From RGIG9060 sp045645985 (GTDB lineage Bacteria > Spirochaetota > Spirochaetia > Treponematales > Treponemataceae): a stretch of 64,000 nucleotides of DNA. The stretch is from contig JAZRJV010000045.1 of NCBI GenBank assembly GCA_045645985.1, forward strand, positions 1-64,000, in the 5' to 3' direction. The position numbers and the translations under genes were made by a program. Positions within the stretch are counted from its first letter, which is position 1. Each line of letters opens with the position of its first letter. The notes beneath the pieces were generated by a model, which saw nothing but the letters and a program-made list of their open reading frames with translations, was not told the DNA's origin and did no database searches. Of the stretch, positions 15,960 through 24,611 are shown one piece after another.

Positions 15960-16110
15960 AATTTCTCCATTTTGGAATTAAATATTTATGAGTTTCTTTT
16001 CATTATTATATCATAAATTATGCAAAATGATAATTACTCTTGTTTTTTATGTTTAAAATTGTTATACTTATCTTATAGGTGAATTTTTATCATTTTTATA
16101 GGAAATTTAT

Positions 16111-16839
16111 ATGTTAAAACTTGAAAATATTGAATGGATAACACCAACTGGTGATAAAATTCTAAACGGAATAGATGCAACATTTCCAGATAACAAACTT
16201 GTTGTAATCACAGGTCCAAACGGTGGAGGGAAAACTACAACTGCAAAAATTATTGCAGGAATTGAAAAACCTTGCGCTGGAAAAATCTATCTTGATGATG
16301 AAGACATTACAAATCTTGATATAACAGAACGAGCAAAAAAAGGAATCAGTTTTGCTTTTCAACAGCCTGTAAGATTTAAGGGAATTACTGTACGCGATTT
16401 AATCGCTCTGGCTTCCCCTACTCCTCTTTCAGAAAATGAAATTTCGGAACTTCTTCACAAAGTTGGACTTTGCGCAAGAGATTATCTTGACCGCGAAATT
16501 AACGCAGCCCTTTCTGGTGGAGAAATTAAACGAATTGAAATTGCAACTGTTTTAGCTCGTAAAACAAGAATTTCAGTTTTTGACGAACCTGAAGCAGGAA
16601 TCGACTTGTGGAGTTTCAATAATCTTATTGATGTTTTCAAAAATCTCCGTTCAGAAAGAAATGGTTCGATAATCGTAATTTCTCACCAAGAACGAATTTT
16701 GTCTATCGCAGATGTAATCATCGTTATTGGTGACGGAAAAGTGAAAAAGCAAGGTCCAGGAATTATGCTCTTGCCAGAAATCTTGCAAAATTCATCCGTA
16801 GGAAAATTTGGATGCCCAAAAGGTCGGGAGGTTAGATAA
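16111..16839 (+). CDS. sufC: SufC-like ATPase of iron-sulfur cluster assembly
   Basis: A 242-residue cytosolic ABC ATPase. Walker A GPNGGGKTTTAK (about 34-45), SufC-type FAFQQPVRFKG, signature LSGGEIKRIEIATVLARK and Walker B ISVFDEPEAGIDLWSF identify SufC rather than a transporter subunit. It powers cluster assembly on the SufB/D-type scaffold encoded by the next gene, which it overlaps in a TAATG junction. AGGAA precedes the start. With no sufD, sufS, sufU or sufE adjacent, this looks like the minimal SufBC (SmsCB-like) arrangement. Confidence 0.9.
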   Translation: MLKLENIEWITPTGDKILNGIDATFPDNKLVVITGPNGGGKTTTAKIIAGIEKPCAGKIYLDDEDITNLDITERAKKGISFAFQQPVRFKGITVRDLIALASPTPLSENEISELLHKVGLCARDYLDREINAALSGGEIKRIEIATVLARKTRISVFDEPEAGIDLWSFNNLIDVFKNLRSERNGSIIVISHQERILSIADVIIVIGDGKVKKQGPGIMLLPEILQNSSVGKFGCPKGREVR

Positions 16840-17780
16840 TGAGTGATAACAAACCACAAATAGATGAACAAACAACTGCACTTTTGAAAGAAATCTCAGA
16901 TTGGGATGGCGAAGAATTTAAAGGTGCATATAACATAAGAGTAAACTGCTCAAGTGCAACAAGAAAATCAACTGAAAATATCAAGATTGAATCAAAGACT
17001 GACAATCCAGGATTGGAAGTTCATGTAAAACCAGGAACTAAAGGAGAACAAGTTTTTATTCCTGCTTGTGTAACTCACGCAAAAGTTGATGATTTAGTTT
17101 ACAATGATTTTTTTGTAGGTGAAGATTCTGACATAACAATTATTGCAGGTTGCGGAATCCACACAGAAAACGGAGAACCTGCTCGACACAATGGAATCCA
17201 TCGTTTTTTCATTGGAAAGAATGCAAAAGTTCTTTACCAAGAAAAACATATCGGAACTGGAGCAAAAAACAGTCAGCGTTCTATCGACCCTGTAACAGAA
17301 GCTTTTTTGGAAGAAGGTTCTTATCTTGAAATGGATACAAGTCAACTTGGCGGAGTTGATTCAACAAAACGAAAAACAAAAGTTGAAGTTGGCAAAGACG
17401 CAACTTTGATTATCAAAGAGCATCTTCTTACTGACGGAAACGATATTGTTGAAACTGATTTTTATGTTGAAATGAACGGAGATGATTCTTCAGTAAATTT
17501 GATTTCTCGTTCAGTTGCAAAAGGGAACTCAAAACAAACTTATCGTTCTAACATTGTTGGAAATGCTCGTTGTACAGGTCATTCTGAATGTGATGCAATT
17601 TTAGCAGACCATGGAATCGTAAGTGCTTCTCCAGAATTAACTGCTGCAAACGAAAACGCTTCTTTAATTCACGAAGCTGCAATCGGAAAAATTGCAGGAG
17701 AACAAATCTTAAAACTCAGAACCTTAGGTTTAACTGAAGAAGAAGCTGAACAAAAAATTATAGAAGGGTTCTTAAAATAA
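16839..17780 (+). CDS. sufB: SufB/SufD-family scaffold protein
   Basis: A 313-residue right-handed beta-helix core protein, clearly shorter than SufB of Gammaproteobacteria (~495). It is similar in size to the minimal SmsB-type scaffolds of anaerobes. Recognisable blocks are DSDITIIAGCGIHTENGEPARHNGIHRFFIGKNAKVLYQEKH, GNARCTGHSECDAIL and the C-terminal TAANENASLIHEAAIGKIAGEQILKLRTLGLTEEEAEQKIIEGFLK, the standard Suf family end. Cys and His residues in the first and second blocks are candidate cluster ligands. Overlap with sufC implies stoichiometric expression. Confidence 0.9.
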   Translation: MSDNKPQIDEQTTALLKEISDWDGEEFKGAYNIRVNCSSATRKSTENIKIESKTDNPGLEVHVKPGTKGEQVFIPACVTHAKVDDLVYNDFFVGEDSDITIIAGCGIHTENGEPARHNGIHRFFIGKNAKVLYQEKHIGTGAKNSQRSIDPVTEAFLEEGSYLEMDTSQLGGVDSTKRKTKVEVGKDATLIIKEHLLTDGNDIVETDFYVEMNGDDSSVNLISRSVAKGNSKQTYRSNIVGNARCTGHSECDAILADHGIVSASPELTAANENASLIHEAAIGKIAGEQILKLRTLGLTEEEAEQKIIEGFLK

Positions 17781-17781
17781 A

Positions 17782-20145
17782 ATGATAAAAGAGTCATACA
17801 ATATCGAGGGAATGGTTTGTGCTGCATGTTCAAGTGCAGTTGAAAAAGTTACAGGAAAACTAGATGGAGTAAAATCAAGTTCTGTAAATTTAACAACAAA
17901 GCAACTCTCGATTGAGTATGATGAAAAAAAATGTTCGCAAGAAAGAATTTGTTCAGTCGTAGAAAAAGCTGGTTTTGGAATTTCATTGAAAGATGAAAAT
18001 TCTTCTACACAAAATTTTTCAAACGAAAATAAATCTTTTCAAGAAAAAAATAAAAACGAAAATTTACATTCACAAAAAATCCAACTCATTTTAATTTGGA
18101 TAGTTAGTTTATTTTTAATGTATGTTTCAATGGGACACATGATAAAAATAAATGGAACTTCCCTACCCTTACCTAAAATTTTTAATCCAGAATTTTATCC
18201 AACAAACTTTGCTTTAATTCAATTTATTTTATCAACAATTGTTTTATTTTTAGGAAAAAAAATTTTATTTAACGGAATAAATTCTGCACTTCATAAAAAT
18301 CCAAACATGAATACGCTAGTTGCAGTTGGTTCTCTTTCATCATTTATCTATTCTGTAGTTTTAACTTTTTTAATTCCAATAAATTCAAGTGAAGTTCACA
18401 ATCTTTATTTTGAATCAAGCGCGATGATTTTAACTTTTATCATGACTGGAAAATTTTTGGAAAGTCGAAGCACAGAAAAAACTAAAAGTGCAATTTCCGC
18501 CTTACTCACATTAACACCTGATAAAGTTTTTGTTCTTCCTTCAACTTGGAAAGAAGGCGAAAATTTTTCTAATGCAAAAGAAATTGAAATTGAAAAAATT
18601 TCTGTTGGCGATTTGATTCTTGTAAAACCTGGGCAGAGAATTGCTTTGGACGGAAAAATTATTTTTGGCAAAACAACAGTTGACGAATCAATGCTAACTG
18701 GCGAAAGTTTACCAATCGAAAAAAATATTGATTCAAATGTAACTGGCGGAAGTTTAAATCAAAACGGAATGATTGTTGTAAAAGTTACAGCAACAGGCAA
18801 AGATACAACTTTGGCAAAAATAATTTCTTTTGTAGAAGAAGCACAAGGTAAAAAAGCACCCATCAGTAAAATTGCGGATAAGGTTGCAGGAATTTTTGTT
18901 CCATCTGTAATTTGTATTGCAATAATTTCTTCACTCATTTGGATAATTCTTGGTAAAGATATAAATTTTGTTTTAAGAATTTTTACTTCAGTTTTAGTAA
19001 TCGCTTGTCCTTGCGCCTTAGGACTTGCAACTCCAACTGCCATAATGACAGGTACTGGACTTGGTGCAAAAAAAGGAATCCTTGTTCGTTCAGGTGAGGC
19101 TTTAGAAAACTGCGGAAAAATAAATACAGTTGTATTTGACAAAACAGGAACTATCACAAAAGGCAAACCACAAGTAACATCTATTTTTAATTGCGTAGAT
19201 AAAACTCAACAAGCATCAACTGAATTTTTATTTTCGATTTTATCTGCAGTTGAACAAGCATCCGACCATCCACTTGCAAAAGCAATTTTAGAAAAAGCAA
19301 ATGAATTACAAATTGATTTTTCAGAAATTTTTGTTACAGACTTTGAAAATATTTCTGGCAAAGGAATTAAGGCTGAACTTATCATTCCAAATGAAAATGA
19401 TAATTTAAATGTTTTTGTTGGAAGCAAAAATTTTATTGAAGAAATTGGTCTTTCGCAAAAAACAAGTTATTACATCTCAAATGAAATTTCAGAAAAAATT
19501 ACTGAATTTGAAAATGAAGGCAACACAGTAATTTGTCTTGCAATAAAACAAAATGAAAAATTTGAAATTGAATTGATTGCTGGTATTCGTGATGAAATTA
19601 GAAAAGAAAGTTTTGATGTGATAAAAAAATTGCATAAAAAAGGAATTGAAGTTGCAATGATTACAGGCGACAGTTTTAAAACTGCACAAATTATTTCACA
19701 AAAAATTGGCATCGATAAAATTTTTGCAAGAACAATGCCAGAACAAAAAGCTTCTATCATTCAGCAATTTCAAAAAGAAAATAAAATTGTTTTGATGGTA
19801 GGTGACGGAATAAATGATGCACCTGCTTTAGTTCAAGCTAATGTAGGAATTGCTGTTGGTAACGGAACAGATATTACAATCGAATCAGCTGACATTGTTT
19901 TAATGAAAGATGGAATTAGCGATGTAGATTCAGTAATAAATTTAAGCAAACTCACTTTACGAAACATCAAACAAAATTTATTCTGGGCTTTCTTTTATAA
20001 TTCAGTTAGCATTCCATTAGCGGCAGGAATTTTATATTCATCTTTTGGGATTTTATTAAATCCAATGATTGCAGGTGGAACAATGGCATTAAGTTCAATT
20101 TGCGTTGTGTTAAATGCTCTTAGACTTGGCACTAAAAAAATTTAA
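17782..20145 (+). CDS. copA: Copper-transporting P1B-type ATPase
   Basis: A 787-residue Cu(I) exporter. One N-terminal heavy-metal-associated domain carries GMVCAACS (Cys13, Cys16). A linker and eight transmembrane helices follow, with the actuator TGES, the intramembrane CPCALGLATP, the phosphorylation site DKTGTIT, the SDHPLAKAI His-Pro loop and GDGINDAPAL. It starts 1 nt after the sufB stop, making copper efflux part of the iron-sulfur operon. Cu(I) destroys exposed Fe-S clusters, so co-expression makes physiological sense (inference). It is convergent with the metalloregulator gene, 2 bp apart. Confidence 0.94.
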   Translation: MIKESYNIEGMVCAACSSAVEKVTGKLDGVKSSSVNLTTKQLSIEYDEKKCSQERICSVVEKAGFGISLKDENSSTQNFSNENKSFQEKNKNENLHSQKIQLILIWIVSLFLMYVSMGHMIKINGTSLPLPKIFNPEFYPTNFALIQFILSTIVLFLGKKILFNGINSALHKNPNMNTLVAVGSLSSFIYSVVLTFLIPINSSEVHNLYFESSAMILTFIMTGKFLESRSTEKTKSAISALLTLTPDKVFVLPSTWKEGENFSNAKEIEIEKISVGDLILVKPGQRIALDGKIIFGKTTVDESMLTGESLPIEKNIDSNVTGGSLNQNGMIVVKVTATGKDTTLAKIISFVEEAQGKKAPISKIADKVAGIFVPSVICIAIISSLIWIILGKDINFVLRIFTSVLVIACPCALGLATPTAIMTGTGLGAKKGILVRSGEALENCGKINTVVFDKTGTITKGKPQVTSIFNCVDKTQQASTEFLFSILSAVEQASDHPLAKAILEKANELQIDFSEIFVTDFENISGKGIKAELIIPNENDNLNVFVGSKNFIEEIGLSQKTSYYISNEISEKITEFENEGNTVICLAIKQNEKFEIELIAGIRDEIRKESFDVIKKLHKKGIEVAMITGDSFKTAQIISQKIGIDKIFARTMPEQKASIIQQFQKENKIVLMVGDGINDAPALVQANVGIAVGNGTDITIESADIVLMKDGISDVDSVINLSKLTLRNIKQNLFWAFFYNSVSIPLAAGILYSSFGILLNPMIAGGTMALSSICVVLNALRLGTKKI

Positions 20146-20147
20146 TT

Positions 20148-20522
20148 TTATTTTTTGATTTGATTTTCGTAAGCATTTTTTATTTTATTAAAAGTATCGT
20201 CGCTAACATTGTGTTCGATAGCGCAACCTTCTTCTTCTGCAACTGCTGGAGAAACACCTAAGGACTCAAGCCACTTTACAAAAAAAGAATGTCGTTCAAA
20301 CATTTTATCTGCAACATCTTTCCCTTTTTGAGTAAGCTCCAAAGTTTTATCTTCGTTCATTACAAGATATCCATCTTTTTCTAAAAGAGCAACAGCGTTA
20401 CAAATACTTGGTTTTGAAAATCCCATCTTCTTAACTAAATCAGAGGAACGCACTTTTCCTTTTTCTTTATGAATCATCATAACCGCTTCTAAATAATCTT
20501 CTCCAGATTTATGTATTGCCAT
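20148..20522 (-). CDS. DtxR/MntR-family metal-dependent repressor
   Basis: The 124 residues start at the ATG at 20522, preceded by AGGAG. A frame extension upstream overlaps queH and is not supported. An N-terminal winged helix (YLEAVMMIHKEKGKVRSSDLVKKMGFSKPSICNAVALLEKDGYL) is followed by a short dimerisation domain. The latter contains the metal-ligand motif AEEEGCAIEHNVSD, corresponding to E99/E102/H103 of MntR. There is no SH3 domain, so it is MntR/ScaR-like in size. It is probably translated from the queH-COG0523 message (2-nt gap). Whether it responds to Mn, Fe or Zn cannot be told. Confidence 0.87.
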   Translation of the reverse strand: MAIHKSGEDYLEAVMMIHKEKGKVRSSDLVKKMGFSKPSICNAVALLEKDGYLVMNEDKTLELTQKGKDVADKMFERHSFFVKWLESLGVSPAVAEEEGCAIEHNVSDDTFNKIKNAYENQIKK

Positions 20523-20524
20523 TC

Positions 20525-21217
20525 TTACTCTCCTATTTGATTTTTGAAAAAATTTTCGTCTGCAAGTTTTCCAAAAATACAACCACAATAATTTTGTCGA
20601 TACAATTCAAATTCTTTTGATAATTGAATTGATCTCTGATATCCATTTTTCTTTTTAAAATCACTTGGCAAAAATTTTGAATTTTTATACAAATCATTTT
20701 TTGATAAATCAAAACCAATTTCATTTAAAAGTTTTGAATCTTTATGTGGACTAACTGTTAAAGTTGTAGCCCAATAATCAAAATTATTTTTACAAGCATA
20801 ATTTGCAGTTGCACTTAATCGTAACAAATAACACTCTGAACATCGACTTCCACATTCTCTTTCTGTCTTGCGTTCTGGAAAGTTTTCTAAATCAATAAAA
20901 TTCAAAAATTCATTTGTGTTATAATCTGGTACAACTAATTTTACATTTTTCATTTTTTCACAATTTGATAAAAACTTTTTTTGACTTTCTAATCTCAATT
21001 CAAATTCTTCTTTAGGTTGAATATTTGGATTGTAAAAGAAAACTGTGATTTCAAAAAAATCAATTAAGCGTTCTAAACAAGTTGTACTACAAGGACCACA
21101 ACAAGAATGAAGAAGTAAGGTTGGCTTTTTTTCATTTGAGAATTTTGCAATCTCATCTTCCATCATTCTGTTGTAATCTAGTTTTACTAAATTCATATTT
21201 TCAAAAAAATTATTCAA
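20525..21217 (-). CDS. queH: Epoxyqueuosine reductase QueH
   Basis: A 230-residue member of the DUF208/QueH family, which reduces epoxyqueuosine to queuosine in tRNA and replaces the cobalamin-dependent QueG in many anaerobes. Diagnostic features are LLHSCCGPCSTTCLERL near residue 36, FFYNPNIQP, ERECGSRCSECYLLRL (Cys pair), TLTVSPHKDS and YRQNYCGCIFGK near the C-terminus. These supply the cysteines of the [4Fe-4S] and adjacent metal site. It overlaps the COG0523 gene by 8 nt, so the two are coupled. Confidence 0.9.
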   Translation of the reverse strand: MNNFFENMNLVKLDYNRMMEDEIAKFSNEKKPTLLLHSCCGPCSTTCLERLIDFFEITVFFYNPNIQPKEEFELRLESQKKFLSNCEKMKNVKLVVPDYNTNEFLNFIDLENFPERKTERECGSRCSECYLLRLSATANYACKNNFDYWATTLTVSPHKDSKLLNEIGFDLSKNDLYKNSKFLPSDFKKKNGYQRSIQLSKEFELYRQNYCGCIFGKLADENFFKNQIGE

Positions 21218-22496
21218 GACAAGAATCTAAGTCTGCACAAATTTTTTCTTTATCCATGTGTTGTCCGATAAATACTAATTTAATTTCTCTATCGCCAACT
21301 TTTTCGTCCCAGATTTTTGCGATTCGTTCATCTTCTGATTTTATTTGTTCAATTTCTTCTGCACTTGCAGTTGCAAGCCAAACTCCAGCAAAAGATGCTG
21401 TGATTTGTTTTCCTGCTTGTTCAAAAAGATAAGCGCCGTCATCTTCATCAGAAAACCACATCATACCTTTACAACGAATAACTGACTCTGGCCAATTTTC
21501 TGCAAAGAGCTCCAACTTCATTCTGTTAAATGGACGACGACGATAATACACAAAAGTTGAAATTCCGTATTCATCTCCGTGCTGATGATTTTCGTCGTGA
21601 TGATGTCCGCAACAACATTTTCCATGTTCGTGGTCACAATGCGAATGGTCGTCATCATCGTGTTCGTGGTGATGATGTTCATGTTCGTCATGGTGGGGTT
21701 CATGGTGATGATGTTCTTCATGGTCGTGATGATGATGTTCGTGTTCATCTTCATGTTCATTTTCAGAACTTTCTAATTCACTTACCCAACGAGCAGTTCC
21801 GTAAACTTTTTCAAAATCAAAAAGTTTTGTATCTAAAACTTCTGAAAGTTCAACTTGACTTTTTGTTGTTTCAATAATTTTTGCGTGAGGTTGCAAAGTT
21901 TTGATAACAGCTTTTACTTTTTTAAGTTCCTCAGGTGAAACTAAATCAGTTTTATTAATTAAGATTGTGTTACAAAATTCAATTTGTTGAACCAAAAGAT
22001 TTGCAATATCTTCTTCACCTTTGTTTTCATCTAAAAGTTTATCGCCACCACCAAATTCACTTACAAGACGAAGTGCATCAACAACTGCAACAATGTTATC
22101 AAGGCGAACGATAGCAGGAAGTCCTTCATCTTTAGCAGAACCGTCTAATGCACAAATTGTTTGTGCAATCGGAACTGGCTCACAAATTCCACTTGCTTCA
22201 ATTAAAATATAATCAAACTTTCCAGTTTTTGTGATAGTAACGATTTGTTCCATCAAGTCAGTTTTCAAGTTGCAACAAATACATCCGTTTTCAAGTGGAA
22301 CTACGCTATCTTCTTCTACAATGCTTCCACCTTTTGCGATGAGATTTGCATCAATATTTACTTCGCCAATATCATTTACGATTACAGCAACTTTATATCC
22401 TTTTTGATTATTCAAAACATAATTGAGTAATGTAGTTTTTCCAGCTCCAAGATATCCAGTGAGCAAAGTTACTGGAATAAGTTTATTTTCTTTCAC
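21210..22496 (-). CDS. COG0523/CobW-family GTPase metallochaperone with long His-rich insert
   Basis: A 428-residue G3E GTPase. It has P-loop GYLGAGKTTLLN (about 14-25), the CxCC metal site GCICCNL, NKTD, and a C-terminal CobW_C domain (STFVYYRRRPFNRMKL). Between them, about residues 245-310 form an extreme His/Asp/Glu-rich loop ending in HGKCCCGHHHDENHQHG, able to bind many metal ions. Relatives include ZNG1/YeiR/YciC zinc chaperones. I read the start as GTG at 22496, with GGAGG just upstream. The cluster with a DtxR-type regulator and queH suggests metal-responsive expression. The metal is probably zinc, by inference. Confidence 0.88.
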   Translation of the reverse strand: MKENKLIPVTLLTGYLGAGKTTLLNYVLNNQKGYKVAVIVNDIGEVNIDANLIAKGGSIVEEDSVVPLENGCICCNLKTDLMEQIVTITKTGKFDYILIEASGICEPVPIAQTICALDGSAKDEGLPAIVRLDNIVAVVDALRLVSEFGGGDKLLDENKGEEDIANLLVQQIEFCNTILINKTDLVSPEELKKVKAVIKTLQPHAKIIETTKSQVELSEVLDTKLFDFEKVYGTARWVSELESSENEHEDEHEHHHHDHEEHHHHEPHHDEHEHHHHEHDDDDHSHCDHEHGKCCCGHHHDENHQHGDEYGISTFVYYRRRPFNRMKLELFAENWPESVIRCKGMMWFSDEDDGAYLFEQAGKQITASFAGVWLATASAEEIEQIKSEDERIAKIWDEKVGDREIKLVFIGQHMDKEKICADLDSCLE

Positions 22497-22570
22497 GATG
22501 AATGTCCTCCAAAAAATTCTTATTATAATATACTAAAAATTTCTACAATAATCTAGTAAAAAATCCTTGA

Positions 22571-22600
22571 TTGACAAACTTTACTTTATTTTGATACCAT
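22571..22600 (+). promoter_or_regulatory. Candidate bioY promoter
   Basis: TTGACA (22571-22576) and TACCAT (22595-22600), spacer 18, end 7 nt before the GTG start of bioY. No Shine-Dalgarno follows, so the transcript may begin at or next to the start codon. Confidence 0.5.
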
Positions 22601-22607
22601 ATTTATA

Positions 22608-23171
22608 GTGAAAACCGAAAAACCAATGTCAAATTATGTATTAACAATTTTTTTTGCTTCTCTTCTTTGCGCATGTAGTTTTGTAATAATACCTTTACCT
22701 TTAGGAATTTCACTTGCAATTCAAGATATGATAGCGATTCTAAACGGAATTTTATTAGGCGCATTATACGGCGGTTTATCAATATTGATTTTTTTATTTA
22801 TCGGAGGAATCGGTTTACCAGTTTTTACAGGAAAAGGCGGATTTCAAATAATTTTGAATGGACCAACTGGTGGAATCTTAATCGGATATTTTTTCGCAGC
22901 AATTATTGCAGGTTTGATAACAAAAATTTTTATGAATAAAAAAAATACAAATAATTTTTACGAATATTTTATTTTTACAATTTCAACTTTAATTGGATTT
23001 GCGATAATTTTCATATTTGGAATTTTTGGATTTTCACACAACACAGGAACAGAATTACAAAAATCAATTTATGTAATTTTAATTCCTTTTATTCCAGTTA
23101 CGATTATAAAATCAATTTTAATAATTTTGATTTCGAAAAAATTCTATAAGGTTGTAAAAAATTATTTATAA
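22608..23171 (+). CDS. bioY: Biotin transporter S component BioY
   Basis: A 187-residue, six-helix ECF substrate-binding component. The BioY hallmarks are LGISLAIQDMIAILNGILLGALYGG, then FIGGIGLPVFTGKGGFQIILNGPTGGILIGYF. It captures biotin and works with the ATPase and T component encoded just downstream, making a dedicated BioMNY-type importer. The GTG at 22608 fits the promoter position. An in-frame ATG at 22626 is the alternative start. Neither has a Shine-Dalgarno. Confidence 0.92.
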   Translation: MKTEKPMSNYVLTIFFASLLCACSFVIIPLPLGISLAIQDMIAILNGILLGALYGGLSILIFLFIGGIGLPVFTGKGGFQIILNGPTGGILIGYFFAAIIAGLITKIFMNKKNTNNFYEYFIFTISTLIGFAIIFIFGIFGFSHNTGTELQKSIYVILIPFIPVTIIKSILIILISKKFYKVVKNYL

Positions 23172-23191
23172 CAAATTTATGCGAGGATAAA

Positions 23192-23950
23192 ATGTTTACA
23201 CAAGAAATAAAACCTTTAATTAAAATAGAAAACATTTCAAAAACTTTTCCAGATGGAACTCAATCATTAAAAAATATAAACTTTGAAATTTATCAAAATG
23301 ATTTTTTGCTGATTGCAGGTTCTAATGGTTCTGGTAAAACAGTTTTAATGAACATAATTTCAAAATTAGAAAATCAAACTGAAGGAAAAATTATTAACAA
23401 CGCAAAAGAATTTAATTTAAACGAACACATCGGAATAATTTTTCAAGATGCTGATGCACAAATTTTAGGAGAAACACCAGAAGAAGATATTGCTTTTGGT
23501 TTAAAAAACTTGAATCTAAAAAAAGATGAAATAAAAAAAATCACAAATGAAGTTTTAGATTTTTGCGAACTTACTCATAAAAAAAATTCACCTGCAAGAT
23601 TGATGTCTGGTGGAGAAAAACGCAGACTTGCAATCGCTTCAATTCTTGCATTAGATTGCGACATAATTATTTTAGATGAACCTTTTGCAAATCTTGATTG
23701 GAAAGGTGTAAAACTTGTAACTTCAATTTTAAAAAAACTAAAAGAAAAAAACAAAACCATAATTATTTTAACTCACGAAATTGAAAAAATTTTAGCACTT
23801 ACAAATCGATTTATAATTATCAATAACGGGAATTTAGTTTTTGATGACACAACAGAAAACGCAACAAAGATGGATAAATCTCAATGGGAAGAATTTGAAT
23901 TACACTATCCATTTACTTCCTACAATAAATTAGAAGATTTGATTTGGTAA
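23192..23950 (+). CDS. ECF transporter ATPase (BioM/EcfA)
   Basis: A 252-residue CbiO-family ATPase with Walker A GSNGSGKTVL, IIFQDADAQILGETPEEDIAFGLKN after the Q-loop (the Q-helix region that grips the T component), signature MSGGEKRRLAIASILALD, Walker B IIILDEPFANLDW and switch His LTHEIE. GAGGA lies at good spacing before the ATG. Only one ATPase gene is present, so the complex probably uses a homodimer as in BioMNY. Confidence 0.92.
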   Translation: MFTQEIKPLIKIENISKTFPDGTQSLKNINFEIYQNDFLLIAGSNGSGKTVLMNIISKLENQTEGKIINNAKEFNLNEHIGIIFQDADAQILGETPEEDIAFGLKNLNLKKDEIKKITNEVLDFCELTHKKNSPARLMSGGEKRRLAIASILALDCDIIILDEPFANLDWKGVKLVTSILKKLKEKNKTIIILTHEIEKILALTNRFIIINNGNLVFDDTTENATKMDKSQWEEFELHYPFTSYNKLEDLIW

Positions 23951-23954
23951 CAAA

Positions 23955-24611
23955 ATGAAAAACAGTTTATTTTCTTACAGATACGACACAACAATAATTC
24001 ACAAAATTCCTGCAATTATAAAAATAATATTTTTATGTTTTGTTTCGATAAGGATTTTTTCAACAAGCAACAACGAATCAAATTTTTCAGAATGGTACAG
24101 ATGCGGATTTTATTTTTTTATTGGATGTTTATTATTCTTTTTATCACGAACAAAATTTTCTAGTTTAAAAAATTTATCATTTATTTTTATCATAGGATTT
24201 TTTATAATTTTATTAAACGGAATAAATTTTGAAAATAAATTAAATTTCGATTTTAAAAAATCTTTAGAAGGTATTTTATATTTATCAAGATTACTAACAA
24301 CTTCTTTAATTGCGCTTATAGTATTTGATACAACATCAGTTTATCAACTTGAAAATGATTTAGATAAAATTCCATTGTTCAAAAAATTTAAAATTTCTCA
24401 AACAATTAGTTTAACAATACTTTTTATTCCATTGATTTTTAGAACATGGAACAAAATTCAATTAGCTTCGCAATCAAGAAATATAAAAAACAAAAATTCT
24501 TTAATTCTAAAATTGCAAAATTTATTTCAAAGTTTTTCAACTTTATTTTCTTGCATTTTAAATTCAGCAGAAAACACAAGAAAAGCAATTCTTAACAGAA
24601 AATTTAATTAA
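23955..24611 (+). CDS. ECF transporter T component (BioN/EcfT)
   Basis: A 218-residue CbiQ-family membrane protein with about five hydrophobic segments. Two cytoplasmic coupling helices near the end carry Ala/Arg signatures (AsxSRNIKNK at about 174 and NSAENTRKAILNRKF at the C-terminus) that bind the ATPases. It begins 4 nt after the ATPase stop without its own Shine-Dalgarno, implying coupling. Its 3' end overlaps the convergent YgiQ gene by 8 bp. Confidence 0.88.
   Translation: MKNSLFSYRYDTTIIHKIPAIIKIIFLCFVSIRIFSTSNNESNFSEWYRCGFYFFIGCLLFFLSRTKFSSLKNLSFIFIIGFFIILLNGINFENKLNFDFKKSLEGILYLSRLLTTSLIALIVFDTTSVYQLENDLDKIPLFKKFKISQTISLTILFIPLIFRTWNKIQLASQSRNIKNKNSLILKLQNLFQSFSTLFSCILNSAENTRKAILNRKFN

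Noticed and set aside
21530..21877. Plus-strand frames rich in Asp, Arg and Val opposite the COG0523 gene
   Set aside because: Antisense shadow of the His-rich repeat codons; no ribosome site and no independent signature.
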